Positions 31,327-40,757 are shown, numbered from the stretch's first letter. The stretch is DNA of 64,000 nucleotides from Pluralibacter gergoviae ATCC 33028 = NBRC 105706 (GCF_001598855.1 NZ_BCZS01000004.1:62001-126000); one strand, 5' to 3'. Notes: generated by a model from the sequence alone, not told the origin. Numbers and translations: made by a program.

Positions 31327-33404
31327 TACTGGCCTCCGATGGTGGCGGTCAGGCGGATCTGGCGGTTGTCCGACAGCTCCAGGTTGGAGAGCACCACCAG
31401 CTGCGGCAGCGAGCGGCGCAGAAAGCGCGACAGCAGCGGGCGCAGGGCGTGGTTGACCAGCAGCACCGGCGGCGCGCCGAGCATCTCCTGGCGGGAGAGC
31501 GCCTCCTGCGTCTGGGCCAGCAGCCGGTCCGCCAGCCCCGGCTCCAGACCGCCGCCGTTCTGCAGAGCCTGCAGCAGCAGGCGCTCCAGCGGCGTATCGA
31601 GGCCAATCACCTGCATCTCGCCGCCGCCGGGGAACCACTGCTGGGTGATGGCCCGCCCCAGCGCCACCCGCACCACGTTGGTCAGTTCATAGGGATCGCT
31701 CTGCACCGGCGCGTGCTCGGCCAGCGTTTCGAGGATAGTGCGCATATCGCGGATCGGCACTTTCTCGTCGAGCAGATTCTGCAGCACCTTGTGCAGCGTG
31801 GTCAGCGTCACCACGCCGGGCACCAGGTCCTCGGTGAGCTTCGGCATCTCCTGAGTCACCCGCTCCAGCAGCTGCTGCGCCTCCTGGCGGCCGAACAGCT
31901 CGGCGGCGTGCATGCCGATCAGATGGTTGAGGTGGGTCGCTACCACGGTACTGGCTTCAACCACCGTGTAGCCCTGGATCTGCGCCTGCTCCTTGAGGCC
32001 GCTCTCGATCCAGATCGCCTCCAGCCCGAAGGCCGGATCGACGGTCTGTTCGCCCGGCAGCGTGCCTGCCGCCGTGCCGGGGTTGATCGCCAGCCAGCGG
32101 CCCGGATAGGCGTCGCCGCTGCCCATTTCAACGCCTTTAAGCAGAATGCGGTAGCGCGCCGGCGGCAGATCCATATTGTCGCGGATATGCACCACCGGCG
32201 GCAGGAAGCCCATCTCCTGGGCAAACTTCTTGCGGATGCTGCGGATGCGCCCGAGCAGCTCGCCGTCCTGCTGGGCGTCCACCATCGGGATCAGTCGGTA
32301 GCCCACTTCCATACCCAGGGTGTCCTCAAGCTGCACGTCGCGCCAGCTGGCCTCCTGCGCCTGCGGATTTTCCATCTGCGGCACCGGGGCCTGCGCCGCA
32401 GGCGCCTTCTGCTCGCGACCGCGCATCCACCAGGCCAGCCCCAGCAGGGCGGCGGTAAACAGCAGGAAAACGAAGTTGGGCATACCCGGCACCAGCCCCA
32501 GCAGGCCGAGCACGCAGGCGCTGAGCAGCATCACCCGCGGATTGCTGAACAGCTGGCCGACCATCTGCTCGCCGACATCCTGATCGGTTGCCACCCGGGT
32601 AACAATGACGCCCGCCGCCGTGGAGATCACCAGCGCCGGGATCTGCGCCACCAGCCCGTCGCCGATGGTCAGCAGGGTATAGGACTCCGCCGCCTTCGCC
32701 AGCGGCAGGCCGTGCTGCAGGACGCCGACCAGCAGGCCGCCGATGACGTTGATCACCATAATCAAAATCCCGGCGATGGCGTCGCCGCGCACAAACTTGC
32801 TGGCCCCGTCCATCGAACCGTAGAAATCGGCCTCCTGCGTCACCTCGGCGCGGCGGCGCTTGGCTTCGTCTTCGCCAATCAGCCCGGCGTTCAGATCGGC
32901 GTCAATCGCCATCTGCTTGCCCGGCATCCCGTCGAGCACGAAGCGCGCACCCACTTCGGCGATGCGCCCGGCGCCCTTGGTGATGACCATGAAGTTGATG
33001 ATCACGAGGATAATAAACACCACGATGCCGATGGCGAAGTTGCCGCCCACCAGGAAGTGGCCGAAGGCTTCCACCACCTTGCCCGCCGCCGCGCCGCCGG
33101 TGTGGCCCTCCATCAGAATGATGCGGGTCGAGGCCACGTTGAGCGCCAGGCGCAGCAGCGTGGTGAACAGCAAAATGGTCGGAAAGGCGGCGAACTCCAG
33201 CGTGCGCTGGGTGAACATCGCTACCAGCAGCACCATGATCGACAGGGCGATATTGAAAGTGAACAGCAGGTCGAGGACGAAGGCCGGCAGCGGCAGCACC
33301 ATCATCGACAGGATCAGCAGGATCAGCACCGGCCCGGCAAGCACCTGCCACTGGGTCGATTTAAAGTTTGCGGGCAGGCGCAGCATCGCCACCAGGTTAG
33401 CCAT
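31326..33404 (-). CDS. flhA: flagellar export apparatus protein FlhA
   Basis: FlhA is the nonameric export-gate ring of the flagellar type III secretion system. The 692 residues have about eight N-terminal membrane spans (to about residue 330), with the conserved FHIPEP-type cytoplasmic loop (ITKGAGRIAEVGARFVLDGMPGKQMAIDADLNAG, near 145-180), then a cytosolic C-terminal domain that binds export substrates and chaperones. Its start overlaps flhB by eight bases. Confidence 0.98.
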   Translation of the reverse strand: MANLVAMLRLPANFKSTQWQVLAGPVLILLILSMMVLPLPAFVLDLLFTFNIALSIMVLLVAMFTQRTLEFAAFPTILLFTTLLRLALNVASTRIILMEGHTGGAAAGKVVEAFGHFLVGGNFAIGIVVFIILVIINFMVITKGAGRIAEVGARFVLDGMPGKQMAIDADLNAGLIGEDEAKRRRAEVTQEADFYGSMDGASKFVRGDAIAGILIMVINVIGGLLVGVLQHGLPLAKAAESYTLLTIGDGLVAQIPALVISTAAGVIVTRVATDQDVGEQMVGQLFSNPRVMLLSACVLGLLGLVPGMPNFVFLLFTAALLGLAWWMRGREQKAPAAQAPVPQMENPQAQEASWRDVQLEDTLGMEVGYRLIPMVDAQQDGELLGRIRSIRKKFAQEMGFLPPVVHIRDNMDLPPARYRILLKGVEMGSGDAYPGRWLAINPGTAAGTLPGEQTVDPAFGLEAIWIESGLKEQAQIQGYTVVEASTVVATHLNHLIGMHAAELFGRQEAQQLLERVTQEMPKLTEDLVPGVVTLTTLHKVLQNLLDEKVPIRDMRTILETLAEHAPVQSDPYELTNVVRVALGRAITQQWFPGGGEMQVIGLDTPLERLLLQALQNGGGLEPGLADRLLAQTQEALSRQEMLGAPPVLLVNHALRPLLSRFLRRSLPQLVVLSNLELSDNRQIRLTATIGGQ

Positions 33405-34554
33405 CGGGGTTGTTCTCGTCGTTCAAAAAATCCAGCGCCGCGGGCACCGGCAGATTATCGGGTCGCTTCGGCGGTTCACCGCCCGCCAGCCGCCAGCGTT
33501 TCAACTGCCAGACCCAGGCCAGCACCTCGGCCACCGCCGCGTACAGCGTGCCGGGGATCTGCTGGCCGATGTCGGCGTGGCGGTACAGCGCGCGGGCGAG
33601 CGGCGGCGCCTCCAGCAGAGGAATGCGGTTCTCCTCGCCCAGCTCGCGGATGCGCAGCGCCACCAGCCCCGCGCCTTTCGCCACCACCTTCGGGGCGCTC
33701 ATTTTGTCTTCCACGTACTGCAGGGCCACCGCGTAGTGGGTCGGGTTGGTGACGATAACGTCCGCCTTCGGCACGTCGGCCATCATTCGCCGCCGGGCGG
33801 CCGCCCGCTGCATCTGGCGAATGCGCCCCTTCACGTGCGGGTCGCCTTCGCTCTGCTTAAACTCGTCGCGGATATCCTGGCGGGACATGCGCAGCTTTTT
33901 AAGATGGCTGAACAGCTGAAAGAAGACGTCGAAGGCCACCATCGGAATGACGCCCAGGGCCACCAGCAGCGCGCAGAGGCCGACCATATTGAGGGCGTTG
34001 CCCATCGCGGTCAGCGGCGACTCGGCGATAAGCCGCATCATCTCCGGCCAGTGCGACCAGACGAAGGCGCCCGCCACGCAGCCCACCAGCACCGACTTGA
34101 GGATCGCCTTCACCAGCTCCGCCGCCGTCTGGGCGGAGAACATCCGCTTGATGCCCGGCAGCGGATTGAGCTTGTCAAACTTGAAGGCCAGCGATTTGGT
34201 GCTGAACAGCAGCCCGCCGAGCATCATGGGTCCCAGCAGGGCGACAATCACCACGCCGACGATCAGCGGCGTCAGGGCCAGCATCGCCTGCTTGATCAGC
34301 AGAATAATCTGCCCGAGGATCAGGTTCGGGTCGCTGACGATGCTGTGATCGAAGCGCAGGCCCGACGCCAGCAGCGCCGCCAGCCTGCGGGCCAGGGATT
34401 CGCCGCCGAACCACAGCACGCAGACGCCCACCAGCAGAACCAGCAGCGAGGTCAGCTCGCGGGAGCGCGGGATCTGCCCCTCCTCGCGCGCTTTCTCCAG
34501 CCGCTGGGGCGTGGGGGCTTCTGTTTTGTCTTCGCTGTCGCTGCCTTCAGCCAC
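33397..34554 (-). CDS. flhB: flagellar export switch protein FlhB
   Basis: FlhB sets substrate specificity of the flagellar export gate (rod/hook to filament). The 385 residues have four N-terminal spans and a cytoplasmic C-terminal domain with the autocleavage motif N-P-T-H in VIVTNPTHYAVAL (about residue 270). The hydrophilic N terminus (EDKTEAPTPQRLEKAREEGQ) is typical. It heads flhBAE; a FlhD4C2-like site lies 57-99 bp upstream. Confidence 0.98.
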   Translation of the reverse strand: MAEGSDSEDKTEAPTPQRLEKAREEGQIPRSRELTSLLVLLVGVCVLWFGGESLARRLAALLASGLRFDHSIVSDPNLILGQIILLIKQAMLALTPLIVGVVIVALLGPMMLGGLLFSTKSLAFKFDKLNPLPGIKRMFSAQTAAELVKAILKSVLVGCVAGAFVWSHWPEMMRLIAESPLTAMGNALNMVGLCALLVALGVIPMVAFDVFFQLFSHLKKLRMSRQDIRDEFKQSEGDPHVKGRIRQMQRAAARRRMMADVPKADVIVTNPTHYAVALQYVEDKMSAPKVVAKGAGLVALRIRELGEENRIPLLEAPPLARALYRHADIGQQIPGTLYAAVAEVLAWVWQLKRWRLAGGEPPKRPDNLPVPAALDFLNDENNPDG

Positions 34555-34610
34555 CGGACTCGTCCTGCAGAGGGAATTCTGAGGCTATGATGCCAGCGGC
34601 GGGCGCGGCT

Positions 34611-34653
34611 AATGGCGGGAATAAGCGGGGATTTGGCGGGCTAATTTAGCTTT
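34611..34653 (-). promoter_or_regulatory. FlhD4C2 binding-site candidate upstream of flhB
   Basis: Read on the minus strand, AAAGCTAAATTAGC, a 12-bp spacer and CGCTTATTCCCGCCATT resemble the two FlhDC half-sites (AAYGSNNAAATARCG and its inverted partner CGYTATTTNNNSCRTT). Position 57-99 bp before the flhB start fits a class II flagellar promoter. The match is imperfect. Confidence 0.5.
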
Positions 34654-34698
34654 AGCATGTATCTACCTGAGTTTTTTCTGATACGCAAGGTTGCAGGT

Positions 34699-34779
34699 GT
34701 ATTCTGCATATGCTGGTGGAATATTCCGTTCACTAACGACACGCTGCTTCTCTGTCGGGCTATCTGCGGTGAACGTGCC
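34699..34779 (-). repeat. 81-nt dispersed repeat, copy B
   Basis: Reverse-complement partner of 22095-22175, in the gap between flhB and the hydroxybutyrate operon. The ends of both copies (GTGAACGGAATATTCCAC and GCACGTTCACCGCAG) are best conserved, and the middle ten bases differ. Confidence 0.8.
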
Positions 34780-34825
34780 AGGGGTATTCTCCGCCATACC
34801 CTTGGCAATCCCGGCTCCCGGCCAT

Positions 34826-34967
34826 GAAAATCGCCGCTTCGCGGAACCTCAGATTCCCGCCTCTGGCTGATCGGGTACGGCTCGACTCGACATCCCTGTC
34901 TCGTTTCGCCTCTGCCCGCATCCCTGCGGGCAGCCCCGGCCAGAGGCGGGAATCTGAGGCGATTTTC
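34826..34967. repeat. large nested inverted repeat (cruciform-like) at the edge of the accessory block
   Basis: A perfect 21-bp inverted repeat (34847-34867 with 34939-34959) is flanked by an outer GAAAATCG/CGATTTTC pair (34826-34833 with 34960-34967). Inside lies a second hairpin CTGCCCGC-N6-GCGGGCAG (34912-34933), and CCGC-TTC-GCGG forms a mini-hairpin at 34834-34844. No open frame is convincing. It may end the hydroxybutyrate operon transcript, or be a non-autonomous mobile element or structured RNA. Confidence 0.8.
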
Positions 34968-35046
34968 TGCCGGATATTAACACCCTCAGAACATTCAGGA
35001 ATTTACGCCATATTTAATAAAGCAGGCTCCTGGCTCGCAGGGATGT

Positions 35047-35814
35047 TTACTGCGCCACCCAGCCGCCGTCCATGTTCCACGCGGCGCCGCGCACCTGGGC
35101 GGCGGCGTCGCTGCACAGAAAGCAGGCCAGCGCCCCAAGCTGCTCCGGCGTGACGAACTCCCCGGAGGGCTGCTTCTCGCCCAGCAGGCCGTCGCGGGCG
35201 GCCTCCGGGCTCTGCCCTTTGGCAATGCGGGCGTCGATCTGCTGCTGCACCAGCGGGGTCAGCACCCAGCCGGGGCACAGGGCGTTGCAGGTCACGCCGG
35301 TGCGGGCGAGCTCCAGCGCCGTGGTTTTGGTCAGCCCGACCACGCCGTGCTTGGCCGCCACGTAGGCGGACTTCTCCTTCGACGCCACCAGCCCGTGCAC
35401 CGAGGCTATATTAATAATACGTCCCCAGCCGTTGGCCTTCATCGCCGGGATCGCCAACCGGCTGGTGTGAAACACCGCCGACAGGTTAATGGCGATAATC
35501 GCGTTCCACTTCTCCAGCGGAAATTCGTCCACCGGCGCGACGTGCTGGATCCCCGCGTTGTTGACCAGAATATCGACGTCGCCAAACTCCGCCTGCGCGT
35601 AGTCGAACATCGCCGCTATCTGCTGCGGATCGCTGAGATCGGCATTGTGGTAGCCGTACTTTACGCCCTGGCGGGCGATCTGCGCCTTCGCCGGGGCCGC
35701 ATCGCCGAAGCCGTTAAGAATGATGTTAGCGCCCTGCTTCGCCAGCGACGTGGCGATCCCCAGCCCGATGCCGCTGGTAGAGCCGGTGACTAACGCCGTT
35801 TTACCCTTAAGCAT
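35047..35814 (-). CDS. bdhA: D-3-hydroxybutyrate dehydrogenase (SDR family)
   Basis: This enzyme oxidises (R)-3-hydroxybutyrate to acetoacetate with NAD+. The 255-residue protein is a classical short-chain dehydrogenase: cofactor motif TGSTSGIG (residues 10-17), NNAGIQH (about 86), the catalytic Ser in INIASVHG (about 140) and Y-x-x-x-K in SAYVAAKHG (about 153-157). The NAGIQHVAPVDEFP and NALCPGWVLTPLV segments are typical of hydroxybutyrate dehydrogenases. It is the last gene of the operon, 11 nt after the GntP-type permease. Confidence 0.87.
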   Translation of the reverse strand: MLKGKTALVTGSTSGIGLGIATSLAKQGANIILNGFGDAAPAKAQIARQGVKYGYHNADLSDPQQIAAMFDYAQAEFGDVDILVNNAGIQHVAPVDEFPLEKWNAIIAINLSAVFHTSRLAIPAMKANGWGRIINIASVHGLVASKEKSAYVAAKHGVVGLTKTTALELARTGVTCNALCPGWVLTPLVQQQIDARIAKGQSPEAARDGLLGEKQPSGEFVTPEQLGALACFLCSDAAAQVRGAAWNMDGGWVAQ

Positions 35815-35825
35815 GTCTCTTCTCC

Positions 35826-37220
35826 TTAAACAATTCCGGTCATATAGTAGACGGCGATGATGAACAGCACCGCCAGACTTTTAATCAGCGTGACGACAAA
35901 AATACCGCCGTAGGACTGGCGGTGGCTGAGGCCGGTTATCGCCAGCAGCGTGATCACCGCGCCGTTGTGCGGCAGCGTATCCATGCCGCCGCTGGCCATC
36001 GCCGCCACGCGGTGCAGGACGTCCAGCGGAATGTTTGCCGCGTGGGCGGCGGCGATAAAGGAATCGGACATGGCCGCCAGGGCGATACTCATCCCGCCGG
36101 AGGCCGAGCCGGTGATCCCGGCCAGCGCCGTGACGCTAATCGCTTCATTCAGCAGCGGATTGGGAATGGCCGCCAGCCCCTTCGACAGCACCAGAAAACC
36201 CGGCAGCGACGCAATCACCGCCCCGAAGCCGTATTCAGAGGCGGTATTCATCGCCGCGAGTATGGCGCCGCCGACGGCGGTGCGGCTCCCTTCCGCCAGC
36301 CGCCCGCGTATTGCGCGAAAGCCGCCGATCAGCACCACCGCGATGCCCAGCAGCAGCGCCGCCTCCACCGCCCAGATAGCGGTGATCTTCTTAATGTCAG
36401 TTTCAATCGGCGCCGCCAGACCCGGCAGCACCAGCTGGTGGGAGGCGCCGTACCACTCGGGGATCCAGCGGGTAAACAGCAGGTTGAACAGCCCCACGAG
36501 GATCAGCGGCGCGATCGCCAGCAGCGGATGCGGCAGACTGATATCGTCCGCCGTTTCCGGCTCATTTTTCAGGTCCGTACCGTAGCCTTCGCCCTTCGCC
36601 GCCGCCCTGCGGCGCTGGCGCTCCAGGTAGATCAGGCCAACGGCAATAATAAACAGCGAGCCGATCAGCCCCAGCCACGGCGCCGACCAGGCGTTGGTGC
36701 CGAAGAAGCTGGAGGGAATAATGTTCTGGATCTGCGGCGTGCCGGGCAGCGCGTCCATGGTAAACGAGAACGCCCCGAGGGCGATGGTGGCCGGGATCAG
36801 CCGCTTGGGGATATCGCTCTGGCGAAACAGCTCGGCGGCGAAGGGATAGACCGCGAACGCTACCACGAACAGCGAGACGCCGCCGTAGGTCAGCAGGGCG
36901 CAGACCAGCACGATAACCGGCACCGCGTGGCGGCGGCCCAGCAGGCGGATAGCGGCGGCGACGATCGAACGGGAGAAGCCCGACAGCTCGATCAGCTTGC
37001 CGAAGATAGCCCCCAGCAGAAACACCGGAAAGTAGAGCTTCACGAAGCCGACCATCTTCTCCATAAACAGGCCGGTAAAGGCGGGCGCGACGGCGCCTGG
37101 CTCCGTCAGAAGTACCGCGCCGAGAGCGGCAAGCGGGGCAAACAGGATCACGCTGTAGCCGCGCCAGGCGGCCAGCATCAGCAGGCCGAGGGCGGCCAGG
37201 GCGATAATTACGCTCATCAT
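35826..37220 (-). CDS. GntP-family permease, probable hydroxybutyrate transporter
   Basis: A 464-residue GntP-family H+ symporter with about 12-14 spans. The family signature GAFSFTMDALPGTPQIQNIIP is present at about residues 145-165. GntP members carry gluconate and other hydroxy-acids; its place between hydroxybutyrate and acetoacetate genes suggests 3-hydroxybutyrate import. Substrate assignment is by context only. The start may be either of two adjacent ATGs (37220 or 37217). Confidence 0.8.
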   Translation of the reverse strand: MMSVIIALAALGLLMLAAWRGYSVILFAPLAALGAVLLTEPGAVAPAFTGLFMEKMVGFVKLYFPVFLLGAIFGKLIELSGFSRSIVAAAIRLLGRRHAVPVIVLVCALLTYGGVSLFVVAFAVYPFAAELFRQSDIPKRLIPATIALGAFSFTMDALPGTPQIQNIIPSSFFGTNAWSAPWLGLIGSLFIIAVGLIYLERQRRRAAAKGEGYGTDLKNEPETADDISLPHPLLAIAPLILVGLFNLLFTRWIPEWYGASHQLVLPGLAAPIETDIKKITAIWAVEAALLLGIAVVLIGGFRAIRGRLAEGSRTAVGGAILAAMNTASEYGFGAVIASLPGFLVLSKGLAAIPNPLLNEAISVTALAGITGSASGGMSIALAAMSDSFIAAAHAANIPLDVLHRVAAMASGGMDTLPHNGAVITLLAITGLSHRQSYGGIFVVTLIKSLAVLFIIAVYYMTGIV

Positions 37221-37277
37221 TCACTCCGGTTTTTTATTGTTATCGCTACGGCGTCTTGTTATGGGTACAGGGTCAGT

Positions 37278-38187
37278 TCAGGGCTTCAGCGCGTGGCGCA
37301 GCTGCCAGGCCCTGCGCCGGCGGATGCGCTCCCTGCGCGCTTCATCCCAGCGGTAAAATCCCTCCCCGCTGCGCTGGCCGGTATTGCCCTGCGCCACCTT
37401 CTCTTCGACCAGACGCATCATCTCGCCGCCCGTCGCCAGCGTCGGCAGCAGGTGGCGGCAGATGTCGGCCACCGTCTCCAGACCGGTCATATCGGCGGCC
37501 TCCAGCGGGCCGACCATCCCGTAGCGGCGGCCGAGCGAGGCGCGCATCACCTGGTCGACCACCTCCGGGCTGGCGATGCCGCTGTCAACGATGTGCAGCG
37601 CCTCGCGCAGAATGGCAAACTGCAGGCGGTTGCCGATAAAGCCCGGCGCGGCGCGGTTGAGGCGTACGGCCTCCAGCCCCATCGCGGTCAGCAGCTGCTG
37701 GACGCTTGCCATGTGCCGCTCGTCGGTGGCGCTGCCCGGTACGATCTCGACCAGCGGAATAAAGTGAGTGGGCGATCAGCAGCCGCTCGGGGTGCTGCAT
37801 ATGTTCGGCCAAGCTGTCCGGGGTCAGGCCGCTGGTGTTGCTGGCAATTACCGCGTCAGGCGGCAGGATGGCCTCCAGTTCGCCGTAGAGCGCGTGCTTG
37901 AGCGGCAGGCGCTCGGGGATCGCCTCAATCACCAGCCCGCAGGCGGCGATGTCCGCCAGGCGCTGCGTGCCGGCCAGCAGAGCCAGCGCCGCGTCCGTCT
38001 TTTCTGCCGGGAACTGGCCGGCCTCGGCCAGCTCGTCGAGGATCTCCCGGGCGGTGCCGGGGATCGCCGCCAGCCGCTGCGGGTCGGTGTCGACCAGCAG
38101 GACCGCTTTTCCGGCGCGGGCAAAGCACAGGGCGATACCCACGCCCATCAGGCCCGCGCCAATCACCGCGTAACGCTGCGCCATCAT
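37278..38187 (-). pseudogene. 3-hydroxyacyl-CoA dehydrogenase, frameshifted
   Basis: The first reading frame (from 38187) encodes a normal Rossmann domain (AVIGAGLMGVGIALCFARAG, residues 6-25) up to LLIAHS, then leaves frame. The second frame (down to 37278) carries the normal C-terminal domain from PLVEIVPGS to the end. At 37767 the family's H-F-x-N-P-P-H segment is collapsed to CAC-T-CAC, consistent with loss of about 14 nt including the N-P-P active-site loop. Together the two parts would give about 300 residues, close to the family size. It lies between thiolase (ATGA overlap) and permease. A sequencing error cannot be excluded, though a multi-base loss makes that less likely. Confidence 0.85.
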
Positions 38188-39377
38188 TCACCTCCCGGAC
38201 GTTCAACCGCCAGCGCCACGCCCTGCCCGCCGCCGACGCACAGCGTCGCCAGCCCTTTCGCCGCGCCCCGGCGCTGCATTTCGTACAGCAGCGACACCAG
38301 GATGCGGCAGCCGGAGGCGCCGATTGGGTGGCCGAGGGCAATCGCGCCGCCGTTGACGTTGACGATCCCGGGGTTAAGCTCAAGGGCCTGGAGCACCACC
38401 AGCGCCTGGACGGCGAAGGCTTCGTTGCCTTCGACCAGCTCAAGGTCGCTAATGGTCCAGCCCGCTTTATTCAGGCAGGCCAGGGTCGCCGGCACCGGAC
38501 CAAAGCCCATAATCTCCGGCTCAACGCCCGCCGTCGCGTAGCCGGCAATGGTGGCGAGCACCGGCAGATTGAGTTCGGCCGCCCGGGCTTCGCTCATCAA
38601 CATCACCGCCGCGGCGCCGTCGTTCAGCGTCGAGGCGTTGCCCGCGGTCACGGTGCCGGTGCCGGGAATAAAGGCCGGGCGCAGGGCCGCCAGCGTTTCG
38701 GCGGTGGTATCGGTCCGGGGCTGTTCGTCGGTATCGACGGTGCGGGTTTTGCCGCGGCCTGCGGGCACGCTCAGGGGTGTGATTTCATCGCCAAAGCGCC
38801 CCGCCTCCAGCGCGGCGGCGGCCTTCTGCTGGGAGGCCAGCGCGAAGGCGTCCTGCTGCTCGCGGGAAATGTTAAAGCGGCTGGCAAGATTCTCGGCGGT
38901 AATGCCCATGTGGTAATCGTTGAACGCGTCCCACAGGCCGTCCTGGATCATGCTGTCCTGCAGCTGCTTGTGGCCCGCGCGCAGTCCGGCGCGGGCGCCG
39001 GGCATCAGATAGGGGGCATTGCTCATGCTCTCCTGGCCGCCGGCGATCACCACATCGGCATCGCCGAGCGCCACCGCGCGGGCGCCTTCGATAATCGCCT
39101 GCAGGCCGGAGCCGCAGACCAGGTTGAGGGTCACGGCGGGCGTGGTCACCGGCAGCCCCGCCTGAATGGCGCTCTGGCGGGCCGGATTCTGCCCGCAGCC
39201 TGCGGTCAGCACCTGGCCCATCAGCACGCTGCTGACCGCCGCCGGATCGATGCCGGTGCGCTCAAGCAGCGCCTTAATCACTGCCGCCCCCAGCGCGGTG
39301 GCGGGTAGCGGCGACAGCGCGCCCTGGAAGCTGCCGATAGCCGTACGGGTAGCGGCGACAATCGCGACCTTATTCAT
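38184..39377 (-). CDS. acetyl-CoA acetyltransferase (thiolase)
   Basis: Cleaves acetoacetyl-CoA with CoA to two acetyl-CoA. The 397 residues show the nucleophile Cys in LNLVCGSGLQA (about residue 88), the His in NVNGGAIALGHPIGASG (about 352) and the C-terminal CVGGGQGVAL Cys. ATG 39377 with an AGGAGGAA site is chosen; the longer frame overlaps the CoA-transferase gene. It overlaps scoB by eight bases and the dehydrogenase pseudogene by four, so the operon is tightly coupled. Confidence 0.93.
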   Translation of the reverse strand: MNKVAIVAATRTAIGSFQGALSPLPATALGAAVIKALLERTGIDPAAVSSVLMGQVLTAGCGQNPARQSAIQAGLPVTTPAVTLNLVCGSGLQAIIEGARAVALGDADVVIAGGQESMSNAPYLMPGARAGLRAGHKQLQDSMIQDGLWDAFNDYHMGITAENLASRFNISREQQDAFALASQQKAAAALEAGRFGDEITPLSVPAGRGKTRTVDTDEQPRTDTTAETLAALRPAFIPGTGTVTAGNASTLNDGAAAVMLMSEARAAELNLPVLATIAGYATAGVEPEIMGFGPVPATLACLNKAGWTISDLELVEGNEAFAVQALVVLQALELNPGIVNVNGGAIALGHPIGASGCRILVSLLYEMQRRGAAKGLATLCVGGGQGVALAVERPGGE

Positions 39378-40044
39378 CTCTTCCTCCTGCTGAGAACTGC
39401 ATTTCCGGGACATATTCCGGGACAATCAGCTTCCCGGCGGTTTTACTGACGATCTCTTCGACGCTGACGCCCGGCGCCCGCTCCCTGAGGACAAAAGCGC
39501 CGCCCTCAATTTCCAGCCAGGCCAGATCGGTCAGCACCCGGCGAATGCAGCCCGCGCCGGTCAGCGGCAGCGTGCAGCGGGTCAGCAGCTTCGACTCGCC
39601 GCCGCGCGCGGCGTGGGTCATCACCACGATGATGTTTTCCGCACCGGCCACCAGATCCATCGCACCGCCCATGCCCTTCACCATCTTGCCGGGGATCATC
39701 CACGAAGCGATATTGCCCTCGACGTCCACTTCAAAGGCGCCGAGCACCGTCAGATCAACGTGGCCGCCGCGGATCATGGCGAAAGACTGCGCCGAGTCGA
39801 AAATCGCCGCCCCTTTGCGGGCGGTCACGGTCTGCTTGCCGGCGTTGATCATATCGGCATCCAGCTCCGCTTCCGTGGGGAACGGCCCCATGCCCAGCAG
39901 GCCGTTTTCCGACTGCAGCATCACGTCCATCCCGTCCGGGACGTAGTTGGCGACCAGCGTCGGGATCCCGATACCGAGATTGACGTAGTAGCCGTCGCGC
40001 AGCTCCTGCGCCACGCGCTGCGCCATTTGTTCGCGAGTCAGCAT
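39370..40044 (-). CDS. scoB: 3-oxoacid CoA-transferase subunit B
   Basis: Beta subunit of a succinyl-CoA:acetoacetate (or acetyl-CoA:acetoacetate) CoA-transferase. The 224 residues carry the family's catalytic Glu in LQSENGLLG (about residue 48) and the NLGIGIPTLVANYVP start region. It follows subunit A by 11 nt. Whether the donor is succinyl-CoA (ScoAB) or acetyl-CoA (AtoDA) cannot be told from sequence alone. Confidence 0.9.
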   Translation of the reverse strand: MLTREQMAQRVAQELRDGYYVNLGIGIPTLVANYVPDGMDVMLQSENGLLGMGPFPTEAELDADMINAGKQTVTARKGAAIFDSAQSFAMIRGGHVDLTVLGAFEVDVEGNIASWMIPGKMVKGMGGAMDLVAGAENIIVVMTHAARGGESKLLTRCTLPLTGAGCIRRVLTDLAWLEIEGGAFVLRERAPGVSVEEIVSKTAGKLIVPEYVPEMQFSAGGRDE

Positions 40045-40055
40045 CCTCTCTCTCC

Positions 40056-40757
40056 TTACGATGCGCGCAGCGTGCGCTGCTCAATGCGTTTTTCGAAACT
40101 GCCCTGAATCAGCCGGTTAACGTAGATCCCCGGCGTGTGGACCGCCGCCGGATCCAACTCGCCCGGCGGCACTATCTCTTCGACCTCAACCACGGTGATG
40201 CGCGCGGCCATCGCCATCAGCGGGTTAAAGTTCTGCGCGGTGTGGCGATAGATAACGTTGCCGTACCAGTCCGCCTTCCAGCCTTTGATTACCGCAAAGT
40301 CGCCGCGCAGGGCGTGCTCCAGAATGCAGGGGCGGCCGTTGAAGTCGCGCACCTCTTTACCTTCGGCGATGGGCGTGCCGTAGCCGGTGGCGGTATAGAA
40401 GGCGGGAATACCCGCGCCGCCGGCGCGCAGCTTCTCGGCCAGCGTTCCCTGCGGGGTCAGCTCCACCGCCAGCTCGCCGGAGAGCATCTGCTGTTCGAAC
40501 AGGATGTTGTCGCCGACGTAGGAGGCCACCATCTTGCTAATCTGGCGGGTCTCCAGCAGCAGGCCGAGGCCGAAGTCCGCCGAACCGCAGTTGTTGGAAA
40601 CTACCGTCAGGTCCCGCGCGCCGGTGCGGCGGATCTCGGCAATCAGGTTTTCGGGAACGCCGCACAGGCCAAAGCCGCCCGCCAGCACCGTCATGCCGTC
40701 CGTCAGCCCGGCCATCGCTTCGCGATAGCTGCCGACGCGTTTATCCAGTCCAGCCAT
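40056..40757 (-). CDS. scoA: 3-oxoacid CoA-transferase subunit A
   Basis: Alpha subunit of the acetoacetate CoA-transferase. The 233 residues include the [13 protein letters not shown] oxyanion/CoA segment (about residues 27-39) and the [14 protein letters not shown] segment. ATG 40757 is preceded by AAGGAGAG; 25 upstream in-frame codons are not family sequence. It is the first gene of the acetoacetate/hydroxybutyrate operon and is divergent from a LysR regulator. Confidence 0.9.
   Translation of the reverse strand: MAGLDKRVGSYREAMAGLTDGMTVLAGGFGLCGVPENLIAEIRRTGARDLTVVSNNCGSADFGLGLLLETRQISKMVASYVGDNILFEQQMLSGELAVELTPQGTLAEKLRAGGAGIPAFYTATGYGTPIAEGKEVRDFNGRPCILEHALRGDFAVIKGWKADWYGNVIYRHTAQNFNPLMAMAARITVVEVEEIVPPGELDPAAVHTPGIYVNRLIQGSFEKRIEQRTLRAS

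Noticed and set aside
34824-35153. Open frame of 109 codons starting in the flhB-bdhA gap
   Set aside because: It runs through the large inverted repeat and then antisense to bdhA; composition is Arg/Pro/Ser-rich without any recognisable domain.
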